Shown here piece by piece: positions 6,863 through 13,745 of a DNA stretch of 13,745 nucleotides. A program made the translations under genes and the position numbers. Position 1 is the first letter of the stretch. The number at the start of each line of letters is the position of its first letter. The stretch lies in the NCBI GenBank assembly GCA_003354055.1, contig PIVQ01000124.1, forward strand, positions 1 to 13,745, in the 5' to 3' direction. The stretch is from Desulfobacteraceae bacterium (GTDB taxonomy: Bacteria > Desulfobacterota > Desulfobacteria > Desulfobacterales > Desulfobacteraceae). Under the pieces are notes generated by a model. The model ran no database searches. It was not told the origin of the DNA and was given only the letters and a program-made list of their open reading frames with translations.

Positions 6863-7585
6863 ATGACTTACCATGATTTTCCCCATACACTCAGCCTTCT
6901 TCCCAAATCCGATATTCGGATCGAGGTTTTAAAGATTCCTGAATTGATCAGGTTCCTATTGCACAGCCCCCCGGATCCCGGCTATCACACCCAAAGGCCC
7001 GGGATATTTGGCCGGGACGATTTCAGACAAAACTTTCTGTCTGACGGAGAACTTGACTATCTCAACGCATTCAAAGCCATGAAAAAACAGATCGAATGGC
7101 TCAGCGGCAGATTTGCCGCCAAACAGCTGGTAAAAAAAGTACTGATGAAATACCAGGACCTGCCGGAGATCGAAATCAGGTACCGGGAACAGGGAGCGCC
7201 GTTTCTGAAAGCCTTTCCCACCCACTGTCTTTCCCTTTCCCACAGCGGTATATACACGGCAGTCGCCGTTACCAAAGACCCGGATGTTCTCATGGGTATT
7301 GATCTTGAGAAAATTGGGAAACAGCCTGATACAAATTTTATGAAAACCGCGTTCACGGACAGGGAAAGACAGGCCATGGAGGACCGTCCGGTTGAAATCT
7401 TTCGTCACTGGACCCTGAAAGAAGCCTATTTAAAATACATTCGCCTGGGATTCAACGAAAGCCTTCACCATGTGGAGATCATCCGGAACAAAGTCTGGTA
7501 CCACGGAAATGCCCAAAACCTGGACTGCTGGTCCCGGGAACTGGATCATGGGTACATATTAAGCATGGTATCAGATCCGAAATAA
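6863..7585 (+). CDS. 4'-phosphopantetheinyl transferase (Sfp type)
   Basis: This enzyme moves the phosphopantetheine arm of coenzyme A onto a serine of carrier proteins, activating fatty acid, polyketide or non-ribosomal peptide synthases. The 240 residues show the Sfp-type landmarks: SGRFAAKQL (81-89), LSLSHSG (123-129), GIDLE (145-149) with metal-binding Asp147 and Glu149, and WTLKEAYLK (183-191) with catalytic Glu187 and Lys191. Length matches monomeric Sfp-type enzymes rather than the short AcpS type. No carrier protein or synthase lies in the window, so its client is unknown. ATG at 6863 lacks a well-placed ribosome site (GGGG is 12 nt upstream), which fits the leaderless promoter. The gene ends 23 nt before the convergent response-regulator gene. 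Confidence 0.9.
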   Translation: MTYHDFPHTLSLLPKSDIRIEVLKIPELIRFLLHSPPDPGYHTQRPGIFGRDDFRQNFLSDGELDYLNAFKAMKKQIEWLSGRFAAKQLVKKVLMKYQDLPEIEIRYREQGAPFLKAFPTHCLSLSHSGIYTAVAVTKDPDVLMGIDLEKIGKQPDTNFMKTAFTDRERQAMEDRPVEIFRHWTLKEAYLKYIRLGFNESLHHVEIIRNKVWYHGNAQNLDCWSRELDHGYILSMVSDPK

Positions 7586-7588
7586 GCT

Positions 7589-7613
7589 AGTGAGAAGGAG
7601 AGTCTTCTCTACT
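7589..7613. terminator. Hairpin between convergent genes (possible bidirectional terminator)
   Basis: GAGAAG (7592-7597) and CTTCTC (7604-7609) form a perfect 6-bp stem around a 6-nt loop. AGT/ACT extends it past a one-base bulge. It fills the gap between the transferase stop (7583-7585) and the regulator stop (7609-7611). Neither strand has a proper U-tract, so efficiency as an intrinsic terminator is doubtful. Confidence 0.35.
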
Positions 7614-8343
7614 CATAGTCAAAAATATACCCCACAGACCTGCGGCTTTTAAAATATATGGGTTTTTTAGGTTTGGGTTCAAAATATTTTCTAAACCGTA
7701 CAATGAAATTGTCCACTGTCCGTGTGGAGGTATCCCGTGAATATCCCCACCCGGCATTGAGGAGCATTTCCCGGGACAGAGGGCGGCCCCTGTTGGCAAT
7801 AAAAATTCTGAGCAGGGTCACCTCCTGCTCGGTAAGGATAATCTCTCCGACCGCACAGGTGGCTTTAAAGGTGACAAAATCAATATGGTTGTCCCCAAAA
7901 GAATAGGTCTCCCCATCAAACAGGGTATGACTCCCGTTACCTGCCGATTTCGGGGGTTCATACCATCCCTTTTTCTTGATCAGTCTGGCCACTCTCAATA
8001 GAAACTCATCCAGATCAAATGGTTTGGACAGATAGTCATCCACCCCGAACCGAAGTCCCTTGACCTTATCCTTGGTGTCTCCCCGTGCAGATAAAATGAG
8101 AACCGGAATCTTTTCATCTTCCTGGCGAATGGTCTTTAAAATGGAGAATCCATCGATCATGGGCAGCATGATATCCAGAATAATGAGATCCGGATGCCAG
8201 TTCCGCCATTTTTCCAGGCCGTCGATTCCATCCGGCGCAATGACAACCTCATACCCCTGGATGGTGAGGTTCAGCCGAATACCGTCTGCAATATGCTCTT
8301 CGTCTTCTATGACTAGAATACGCTTTTTTTCAACCGCTTCCAT
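7609..8343 (-). CDS. OmpR/PhoB-family response regulator
   Basis: This is the DNA-binding output protein of the cluster. Residues 5-125 form a receiver with acidic pocket Glu13/Asp14, phospho-acceptor Asp57 (LIILDIMLP), switch Ser85 and Lys107 (SKPFD). Residues 145-244 form a winged-helix domain, with LTEQEVTLLRIF, LSREMLLNAGWG, TRTVDNFIVRFRKYF and SVGYIF as typical trans_reg_C signatures. The ATG at 8343 lies 31 nt inside the 3' end of the upstream kinase gene and is preceded by GGGAG with 8-nt spacing, so translation is probably coupled. Last gene of the minus-strand operon. Target genes cannot be read from the window. The kinase encoded just upstream is its most likely partner. Confidence 0.93.
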   Translation of the reverse strand: MEAVEKKRILVIEDEEHIADGIRLNLTIQGYEVVIAPDGIDGLEKWRNWHPDLIILDIMLPMIDGFSILKTIRQEDEKIPVLILSARGDTKDKVKGLRFGVDDYLSKPFDLDEFLLRVARLIKKKGWYEPPKSAGNGSHTLFDGETYSFGDNHIDFVTFKATCAVGEIILTEQEVTLLRIFIANRGRPLSREMLLNAGWGYSRDTSTRTVDNFIVRFRKYFEPKPKKPIYFKSRRSVGYIFDYE

Positions 8344-9329
8344 AATTTTTTCTCCCGAACACTGGCAATGCTTGCCCGTGGGATGGTTATGGTAAATTTA
8401 GCCCCGTGGCCCTTGCCCTCACTGGATACAGAGGCCCGCCAACCGTGTATCATTGCAATACTGGATACCAGATACAGCCCTAAGCCCGATCCATTGATAC
8501 TGCTGTCGTTTCTTCCGGCTGCCTGATAAAATTTACGAAATATTTTCTTGGCCTCCCGTTTGTTCACGCCGATGCCGTTGTCGATAAACTCAATGGAGAC
8601 CTTCTGGAGATAGCTTTTAAAAACAATGGACAGAGCAGGCTTGGGACTCTCGTTATATTTGATTGAATTGGACACAATGTTCATGAGCAAGATTTCAAAT
8701 AAAAACAGGTTGACCGGATGCTCAAAACGGCCGCCGGTCGGATTCTGAATTTGAATATCCAGATTCCTGAACATTGTGGCATTTTTATCGCAGAACTCTT
8801 CCACCAGGGAAACCAGACTGCCCCGAGTAACCTTTGATCCGAAATTCTGGCTTTCGATTCTGGCCAGATTCAAAATCCTGTCAATATTCTCGGTAAGCCG
8901 GTTAACGTCTTTAAGCATATTTTCACTGTACTTTTTTATATCCTCGGGCTCCATGGGGTGGCGGATAAAGGTTTCAAGATAAATCCGTAAAGAGGTGACC
9001 GGGGTTTTCAACTCATGGGTAAAATTATAGATAAAATTATGCTGGAGCCTGAACAGGTTCACGGTTTTCTGGTAATAGATAAACGCCAGAAAGATACCGG
9101 CCATGACCACGACGATAAGCAGGCTCAAAACCAGAATTGTCATTCCGGTTTTTGACGGGAAAATGGACTGGGGATCGATATGAAACTTGAGAATAATAAT
9201 TTCCAGAGCAGACCGGATTTCCATGTACAGCCCTACGGTGAGCACCAGAAAGGTGGCCAGGGCAAAAATAGAGCAGGCAAAGATAAATACCGGATGGAGA
9301 TACCACCGGGAAGGATTCAGAATCTGCAT
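8313..9329 (-). CDS. Membrane-bound sensor histidine kinase
   Basis: This 338-residue kinase has two hydrophobic helices (about 12-34 and 62-86) enclosing a loop of only about 27 residues, so there is no sizeable extracytoplasmic sensor. The signal may come from the membrane or from partner proteins. The HisKA domain carries phospho-acceptor His105 in FTHELKTPV. The ATPase domain shows the N-box at Asn217/Asn221, a DNGIG G1 box starting at Asp250 and a GSGLGL G2 box (280-285). No HAMP domain is obvious. Its ATG (9329) directly abuts the TAA of the upstream gene (9332-9330), giving stop/start contact, and its 3' end overlaps the regulator gene by 31 nt. This arrangement makes it the probable cognate kinase of the OmpR-type regulator. 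Confidence 0.92.
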   Translation of the reverse strand: MQILNPSRWYLHPVFIFACSIFALATFLVLTVGLYMEIRSALEIIILKFHIDPQSIFPSKTGMTILVLSLLIVVVMAGIFLAFIYYQKTVNLFRLQHNFIYNFTHELKTPVTSLRIYLETFIRHPMEPEDIKKYSENMLKDVNRLTENIDRILNLARIESQNFGSKVTRGSLVSLVEEFCDKNATMFRNLDIQIQNPTGGRFEHPVNLFLFEILLMNIVSNSIKYNESPKPALSIVFKSYLQKVSIEFIDNGIGVNKREAKKIFRKFYQAAGRNDSSINGSGLGLYLVSSIAMIHGWRASVSSEGKGHGAKFTITIPRASIASVREKKLWKRLKKSVF

Positions 9330-10562
9330 TTATTTAAGATCGTCTGACAATTCCGGGAGGGTCATGGTAAATGCCACCCCTTTGCCGAGCGTACTGTCAA
9401 GGACGACCTTTCCCTGCAGTGTCTGGGTCACCAGATTAAACACAATGGACATCCCGAGACCTGTTCCCCCTTTTCCACGCATGGTGGTGAAAAAAGGATC
9501 AAAGGCTTTTTCTTTCTGGGTCTCATCCATACCGGCGCCGTTGTCCTTGTAAACAAAGCTGACCTTATCGTCCTCACGGGTAATATCAATTTGAATCTTC
9601 CCTGCGTCCATATCCTTGAATCCGTGGATCAAGGAATTCATAATCAGATTGTTCAAAATCTGGGAAACGGCACCGGGATAAGAGGTAATTTCTATATCAG
9701 GGGCGCAGGTGACGTTGATCGCGTGGTTAGTTTTTTTATACCTGGGTCTCAGGCTCAGAAGGATCTCGTCAATATACTCTTTAAGGTTAAAGCGTCTGCG
9801 TTTCTCACTGGACTGATCCACGGCCACCTGCTTAAAACTTGAAATCAGCTCTGCAGCCCGTGCCATATTGATAAGAATGGAGTTGGACACCTCCTGAACG
9901 GTTTTAAGATAATTCTCCAGTTCACTTCGCTTCAGTTCCCCGGATTCGTAAAGGCTTGAGAACTCTTTGGTTTTTGCATCCAGAAACGAGGCAGCCGTCA
10001 CCCCGACGCCCACCGGAGTATTAATCTCGTGGGCCACCCCTGCCACCAGTTCGCCCAGGGCAGCCATCTTCTCGGACTGAACCAGCTGATCCCTGGCCTG
10101 TTCAAGGGTATCCAGAGAAATCTTCAACTCTTTGTTGGCGCTTTCAAGGTCTTTCTGATACCGGGCCTTTTCCGCAATAAAATCTTTCCTCTCAAAGGCC
10201 TTGTTCACGGCATGGAAGAGGACATTCATATCCTGGATGGGTTTGATGATATAGTCCCAAGCCCCCAGACGAAGGGCTTCTACCGTATCAGCGATATTGC
10301 CGGCACCGGAGACGATGATGATGGGAATAGTTTCATCCTGCTCTCTGACCTGGGCCAGAACCTCCAGTCCGTCCATAACAGGCATACGTAAGTCGCAGAG
10401 AATAAGATCCGGCTTTTCCTTGTCAAACTGCGCAAGTCCGATCTCTCCGTTTTCCGCCTCAATTACCTCAAATCCAAAGTCTTCCAGAAATCCGATAACA
10501 GAATCCCGGATATAGACTTCATCATCAATTACGAGTATTTTTTTTTCTGCATTCTCGCTCAT
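9330..10562 (-). CDS. Soluble REC-histidine kinase hybrid
   Basis: The 410 residues begin with a receiver (acidic pocket Asp13/Asp14, acceptor Asp57, Lys107 in IIKPIQD). A probable coiled-coil linker follows (about 128-165), then a HisKA domain with His178 in GVAHEINTPVG, and an ATPase domain with Asn305/Asn309, DNGAGMD at 340 and a GGTGLGM lid. There is no membrane segment. An N-terminal receiver on a kinase usually lets another kinase control its activity. The receiver closely resembles that of the REC-PAS-kinase-REC protein upstream (shared EALRLGAWDYI and DMNV), pointing to duplication. ATG at 10562 has AGGA upstream. An A9 run on the coding strand (10546-10538) covers codons 6-9. It is 27 nt downstream of the lone receiver gene. 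Confidence 0.92.
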   Translation of the reverse strand: MSENAEKKILVIDDEVYIRDSVIGFLEDFGFEVIEAENGEIGLAQFDKEKPDLILCDLRMPVMDGLEVLAQVREQDETIPIIIVSGAGNIADTVEALRLGAWDYIIKPIQDMNVLFHAVNKAFERKDFIAEKARYQKDLESANKELKISLDTLEQARDQLVQSEKMAALGELVAGVAHEINTPVGVGVTAASFLDAKTKEFSSLYESGELKRSELENYLKTVQEVSNSILINMARAAELISSFKQVAVDQSSEKRRRFNLKEYIDEILLSLRPRYKKTNHAINVTCAPDIEITSYPGAVSQILNNLIMNSLIHGFKDMDAGKIQIDITREDDKVSFVYKDNGAGMDETQKEKAFDPFFTTMRGKGGTGLGMSIVFNLVTQTLQGKVVLDSTLGKGVAFTMTLPELSDDLK

Positions 10563-10589
10563 CTGTCCTGTGTCCTTAGTATTGGGGAA

Positions 10590-10958
10590 TCAGTTATTAA
10601 GGGCCTCAAGAATCATATTCAAATCTCTTACCGGCTTGATCAATACTTTTTCATGGGTAACGCCCAGTGCCCGGATCGCTTCCGGGGGTGAATAATCGGC
10701 TGAACCGGTATGTACGACAAATTTAATTTCCGGTCTTATCTTAATCGCTTCCAGCATAAAAAAATTTCCATCCTTTCCCGGAAGACGGATATCAACGACA
10801 GCCGCTTCAACCGGATGGGATTTGACCAGTGCGATGGCAGCCTCACTGCTTTCTGCCCGAAGGACCGTATACCCCTCATCTTCAAGAAACGACGCAATAC
10901 TCTGGCGGATGCTCTGCTCATCATCAAGAACGATAAACAAACTTGTCTCAGTGGACAT
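10590..10958 (-). CDS. Single-domain response regulator (lone receiver)
   Basis: The 122 residues are a receiver domain alone, with no output domain. The acidic pocket (Asp12/Asp13), acceptor Asp56 (VVDIRLP), switch Thr84 (VVHTGSA) and Lys108 (LIKPVRD) are all present, so it should be phosphorylatable. The tail DLNMILEALNN resembles the DMNV segment of both neighbouring kinase receivers. AAGGA lies 6 nt before the ATG at 10958. Stand-alone receivers typically shuttle phosphate, act as a phosphate sink or bind a target protein. Placement between two kinases with receivers suggests a shuttle or competitor role within this cluster, which is inference. Confidence 0.9.
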   Translation of the reverse strand: MSTETSLFIVLDDEQSIRQSIASFLEDEGYTVLRAESSEAAIALVKSHPVEAAVVDIRLPGKDGNFFMLEAIKIRPEIKFVVHTGSADYSPPEAIRALGVTHEKVLIKPVRDLNMILEALNN

Positions 10959-10978
10959 AAACCATCCTTATATTATGG

Positions 10979-11002
10979 ACCGGTCAAAATGACAGATCCG
11001 GT
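10979..11002. other. Nested inverted repeat between kinase and lone receiver genes
   Basis: ACCGG (10979-10983) pairs with CCGGT (10998-11002), with GTCA-AAA-TGAC nested inside (10983-10993). It lies in the 46-nt gap after the hybrid kinase stop. There is no U-tract. It could be an mRNA processing or attenuation hairpin within the operon; the evidence is only the base pairing. Confidence 0.25.
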
Positions 11003-11004
11003 TA

Positions 11005-13014
11005 TCACGTTTGGGGATTGAGCAGCAGTTGTATCTCCCTAGATAATGCATCCACTGTAACCGGTTTCATGACAAACCGTTTGATACCGGCTTTAGCCAC
11101 GGCCTTCTGGTTAATGGATGCAGCATATCCGGAGCAAAGGATCACAGGCAGATCACCTTTAATGGCCATCATCTCTTTGGCCAGCTCAATTCCCGTTATT
11201 TCCGGCATGGTCTGGTCGGTTATAACCAGGTCAATATCGGAATAATGCTCTTTAAAAAAGTCTAAGGCTTCCGTACTGGAGGAAAAAGCCTCCACCTTAT
11301 AGCCCAGATACTCAAATCCCTCCCTGCACATGGCAGCAATATCATAATCATCATCGACCACCAGAAGACGCTCTCCTGCCCCCACCAATTCAAGCCCCGG
11401 AATACTCGTAGTGACCTCTAGTTCCTTTTCCGGCTGCACCGCAGGAATATAGATAGAAAAACAAGTTCCTTTTTTAGGATTGCTTTTGACCCGGATATCC
11501 CCTTTACAGGACTGAATAATACTATAGGCCGTGGCCAAACCCAGACCGGTTCCCTTACCCTCTTCCTTGGTGGTAAAATAGGGATCAAATATTCGTTCCA
11601 GTATATCTTCGGTCATACCGCAACCGGTGTCGCTCACCTCTAAAACGAGATAGGTCCCCGGTCCCTCGGTCAGGTTGGGATACGCCACCATATCAGACAG
11701 AGTCAGCTCTATCTGCCGAAGCCCTACTGTCAATTCCCCCCCGGTCTCTTCCATGGCATGGTAGGCATTGGTACACAGATTCATCACCACCTGATGAATC
11801 TGCGTGGGATCGGCAAGCACCGCATAGCAGTTTCTGTCTACCTCGTCGGTAATTCGAATCGTTGACGGAATTGAACCCCTCAGGAGTTTGACCACTTCCC
11901 TGGCCACAGGATGAAGTTTAATCCGTCGTTTTTCTTCTGCCCCCCCCCGATTAAAGGCCAGCACCTGACTGACAAGGTCCGCAGCCCTTAGGGCCGCCTT
12001 CTGAATTTTTTCACTCCGCTGAAATACACGGCTTTCAGGTTCCGAGGTCCGCATAATCATATCCGCATATCCCAGAACCGGGCTTAAAATATTATTGAGA
12101 TCATGGGCAATCCCGCCGGCCAGGGTACCTATGGCTTCCATTTTCTGGGATTTTCGCAATTGTTTTTCAAGGTTCTGCCACCGCCTTTCCGCCCGTTTTT
12201 TTTCAGTAACATCCAGAAGAGAGGCCACCTGCCTATCCGTACCCGGAATCTGACCAAGGCTGACATAGACATATTTGGGGCTGTCTGAGCCGTTAACAAG
12301 CTCTACCTCGTACTGGAGGGCAACATCTCTTTCTGTGTGGAAAAGGTTTTCTTTTAGGGTTTTCAAATGGTTAGCCATGATATTAATATCCCGGGAAGAG
12401 ACAAAGTCGTGCCATTTCTTGACGCCTTCTATGGCTTCCCGATCCATCCCGACCAGTTCGGCAAATTTTGAATTCACCATGGAGATGGTATCATCCGACT
12501 CAATGATAATTGCAGCGGTTCCCGTATATTCAAACACGGCCTTATACCGCTGCTCACTTTCTTCCAGCTCCACCGTCCGCTCTTTGACCAACTCTTCCAG
12601 GCGCTCCTGGTAGGCTTTGTTTTCTTTTTTAAGCCGGCTTTCCTTGAGGCATTTTTCAATGGAATGCTTCATCACGTTCATATCTTCAATGGGTTTGAAG
12701 ATATAATCCCAGGCCCCCAGCCGAAGTGCCTCCACCACGGATGCCATATTTCCGGTCCCGGATGCGACCACCAGAGGAATATCAGGGGCCTGCACACCCA
12801 GGACTTCAAGAACCTGGAGACCGTCCATTTCCGGCATTCTCAGGTCCAAAAGGACCAGGTCGGGAGATTCCCGGTTAAACACCTCGATTCCGTGTCTGCC
12901 GTTTTCCGCCTCAAAAACAATATACTCATAATCCTCAAGATAGGTACGAATACTCTGACGAATATAGGCTTCGTCGTCTATTGTGAGGATCTTAAACCCG
13001 CTGTTTTGTTCCAA
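11005..13014 (-). CDS. Soluble hybrid histidine kinase REC-PAS-HK-REC
   Basis: The 669 residues contain four modules. Residues 5-122 are a receiver (Asp57, Lys107). A coiled coil (about 125-155) leads to a PAS domain (155-275). Residues 283-525 are the kinase core with His304 in GGIAHDLNNIL, Asn412/Asn416, DTGCGM (462-467) and a GKGTGLGLA lid. Residues 548-669 are a second receiver with pocket Asp554/Asp555 and acceptor Asp600 (VITDQTMP). No membrane segment is present, so the PAS domain is the likely input. The start is TTG at 13014 with AGG about 5 nt upstream. An in-frame TAA lies shortly before it, and the receiver begins immediately, so no better start exists. A G9 tract (coding strand, 11948-11940) spans Arg356-Ala359, just before the ATPase domain. 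First gene of the operon. Hybrid kinases normally need an Hpt protein, and none is in view. Confidence 0.92.
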   Translation of the reverse strand: MEQNSGFKILTIDDEAYIRQSIRTYLEDYEYIVFEAENGRHGIEVFNRESPDLVLLDLRMPEMDGLQVLEVLGVQAPDIPLVVASGTGNMASVVEALRLGAWDYIFKPIEDMNVMKHSIEKCLKESRLKKENKAYQERLEELVKERTVELEESEQRYKAVFEYTGTAAIIIESDDTISMVNSKFAELVGMDREAIEGVKKWHDFVSSRDINIMANHLKTLKENLFHTERDVALQYEVELVNGSDSPKYVYVSLGQIPGTDRQVASLLDVTEKKRAERRWQNLEKQLRKSQKMEAIGTLAGGIAHDLNNILSPVLGYADMIMRTSEPESRVFQRSEKIQKAALRAADLVSQVLAFNRGGAEEKRRIKLHPVAREVVKLLRGSIPSTIRITDEVDRNCYAVLADPTQIHQVVMNLCTNAYHAMEETGGELTVGLRQIELTLSDMVAYPNLTEGPGTYLVLEVSDTGCGMTEDILERIFDPYFTTKEEGKGTGLGLATAYSIIQSCKGDIRVKSNPKKGTCFSIYIPAVQPEKELEVTTSIPGLELVGAGERLLVVDDDYDIAAMCREGFEYLGYKVEAFSSSTEALDFFKEHYSDIDLVITDQTMPEITGIELAKEMMAIKGDLPVILCSGYAASINQKAVAKAGIKRFVMKPVTVDALSREIQLLLNPQT

Positions 13015-13116
13015 AATGCCTGCCTGTGGAAGTTATCTAATAGGTGGTACCCGTTTATGGTATCTGTTTGCACTTATCCTACCGACCATACCGGATAGCT
13101 CATCATAGTCTAAAAC

Positions 13117-13146
13117 ATTAGTTCCCAAATTTAAATTAAATGTCAA
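13117..13146 (-). promoter_or_regulatory. Candidate promoter of the two-component operon
   Basis: On the minus strand a perfect TTGACA (13146-13141) is followed after 18 nt by ACTAAT (13122-13117), a weak -10. The spacer contains the palindrome AATTTAAATT (13137-13128). The start would lie about 95 nt before the TTG at 13014. The remainder of 13015-13235 is AT-rich, and I see no gene in it. Confidence 0.3.
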
Positions 13147-13235
13147 GGTATTATAGCCCAGATATGTGGAAAATGTTACAAAAAAATCAACAATTGCCTT
13201 TCTCATACCCAAGTATACCTCTAAAAATCAAAATT

Positions 13236-13562
13236 TCATGACAACCATTTCAACTTTTTAATGGCAGAACAAATCCGGTTAACGGTCTGGCCATAGGGTG
13301 GGGGAAAACTCAATACGATTCTATACTGTTTGAATACCGGTCGCAGTTTAGAAAACTCAACAAACCCTTCATACCCGTGATAATGGCCCATTCCGCTGTT
13401 TCCGATTCCTCCGAAGGGCATATCATGCGGGGCAACATGCATGGCGCAATCATTGATGGTCACCCCGCCTGAACGGAATCCTCCGCCCCCCCAGACCGAT
13501 ATCAACTGATGTTTGCCTTGACAATCGTCTTTAAAAAGCAATAGGTTTAACTCCGAGAACAC
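13236..13562 (-). pseudogene. C-terminal remnant of an aldehyde dehydrogenase
   Basis: The 108-codon frame matches the last part of aldehyde dehydrogenases of the coniferyl-aldehyde type: SGGVTINDC, HVAPHDMPFGG, GNSGMGHYHGYEGF, then FSKLRPVF and a basic tail ending in TGA at 13238-13236. Such enzymes are usually about 450-500 residues. Everything before the final 100 or so, including the catalytic cysteine, the general-base glutamate and most of the NAD-binding fold, is missing. A TGA (13565-13563) lies directly before the first codon, and a plus-strand gene begins about 20 nt beyond. A glycine-rich WGGGGFR segment with a G7 run just before SGGVT looks like a local insertion. It is very probably non-functional, the stub left after a deletion or rearrangement. 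Confidence 0.75.
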
Positions 13563-13584
13563 TCAATTACGGTAAGGAAGCATT

Positions 13585-13745
13585 ATGTCAGGACAATATA
13601 CTCTGTATTGCGAATACACCCATTGCTGCGGAAAGCAGGTCCTGGAACTTGGGATGGCAAAAGACGAACCAACCGCCAAACAATGGGTTCAGTCACAAGC
13701 CTGTAATAAAAAGCGCCCCAGACTCATACAGAATGATCTGGTCAA
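13585..13745 (+). CDS. Small cysteine-containing protein, 3' part beyond the window
   Basis: An ATG at 13585 preceded by TAAGGAAG with 6-nt spacing opens 53 codons that continue off the right edge. The visible part is basic and polar, with Cys9, Cys14, Cys15 and Cys40 and a THCCGK motif, suggesting possible metal binding or a disulfide. I do not recognise a family. The strong ribosome site supports a real gene. It starts immediately beyond the broken end of the aldehyde dehydrogenase remnant, so it may mark the DNA that replaced the missing part. Confidence 0.5.
   Translation, partial: MSGQYTLYCEYTHCCGKQVLELGMAKDEPTAKQWVQSQACNKKRPRLIQNDLV

Noticed and set aside
12664..13098. 144-codon open frame on the plus strand across the kinase start
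   Set aside because: It mirrors the receiver domain of the hybrid kinase, and the same kind of mirror frame appears at 10029-10391 opposite the paralogous receiver. It is a codon-usage shadow.
13141..13156. Minus-strand TATAAT-like box next to TTGACA
   Set aside because: The TATAAT lies upstream of TTGACA on that strand, the wrong order for a promoter. Only the downstream ACTAAT was kept as a weak -10.
1..13745. CRISPR array, tRNA, rRNA, insertion sequence or phage genes
   Set aside because: I found no regular direct repeats, cloverleaf, conserved rRNA stretch, transposase or integrase in any frame.

Overview
The window looks like chromosomal DNA of an anaerobic sulfate-reducing bacterium of the Desulfobacterales type. 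This rests on general features only: moderate GC, tightly packed operons, several receiver-kinase hybrids, a B12-binding radical SAM enzyme next to a nitroreductase, and a palindromic intergenic element of a kind I associate with that group. The assignment is an inference. No rRNA, tRNA, CRISPR array, transposase or phage gene is visible.

Layout. (1) 1-280: AT-rich leader with a good sigma70-type promoter (211-239). (2) 281-5083, plus strand: a tight four-gene operon of rdgB (nucleotide-pool cleaning), a small FMN nitroreductase, a B12-binding radical SAM protein with a TPR tail, and a 590-residue protein of unknown function. Gaps are 18, 4 and 11 nt. (3) 5085-5206: a 122-bp imperfect palindrome between convergent genes. 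(4) 5271-6704, minus strand: a cysteine-free acidic protein resembling the flagellar cap protein FliD, with its own terminator. (5) 6863-7585, plus strand: a 4'-phosphopantetheinyl transferase whose best promoter puts the transcription start almost on the ATG. (6) 13014 down to 7609, minus strand: five two-component genes in the order REC-PAS-kinase-REC, lone REC, REC-kinase, membrane kinase, OmpR-type regulator. The last three are joined by stop/start contact or overlap. (7) 13236-13562, minus strand: the C-terminal stub of an aldehyde dehydrogenase, disabled. (8) 13585 to the end, plus strand: start of a small cysteine-containing protein.

How the genes may work together. The five signalling genes look like one regulatory unit. 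The membrane kinase and OmpR-type regulator form a classical output pair. The two soluble receiver-kinases and the lone receiver could feed into or modulate it. No Hpt protein is present, so the phosphate route is not obvious. The first operon pairs a housekeeping enzyme with an apparent radical SAM/flavin module and an uncharacterised large protein. The substrate cannot be read from the sequence. The least explained items are that module, the five-protein signalling cluster (with a G9 tract inside one kinase), and the strand-polarised palindrome.
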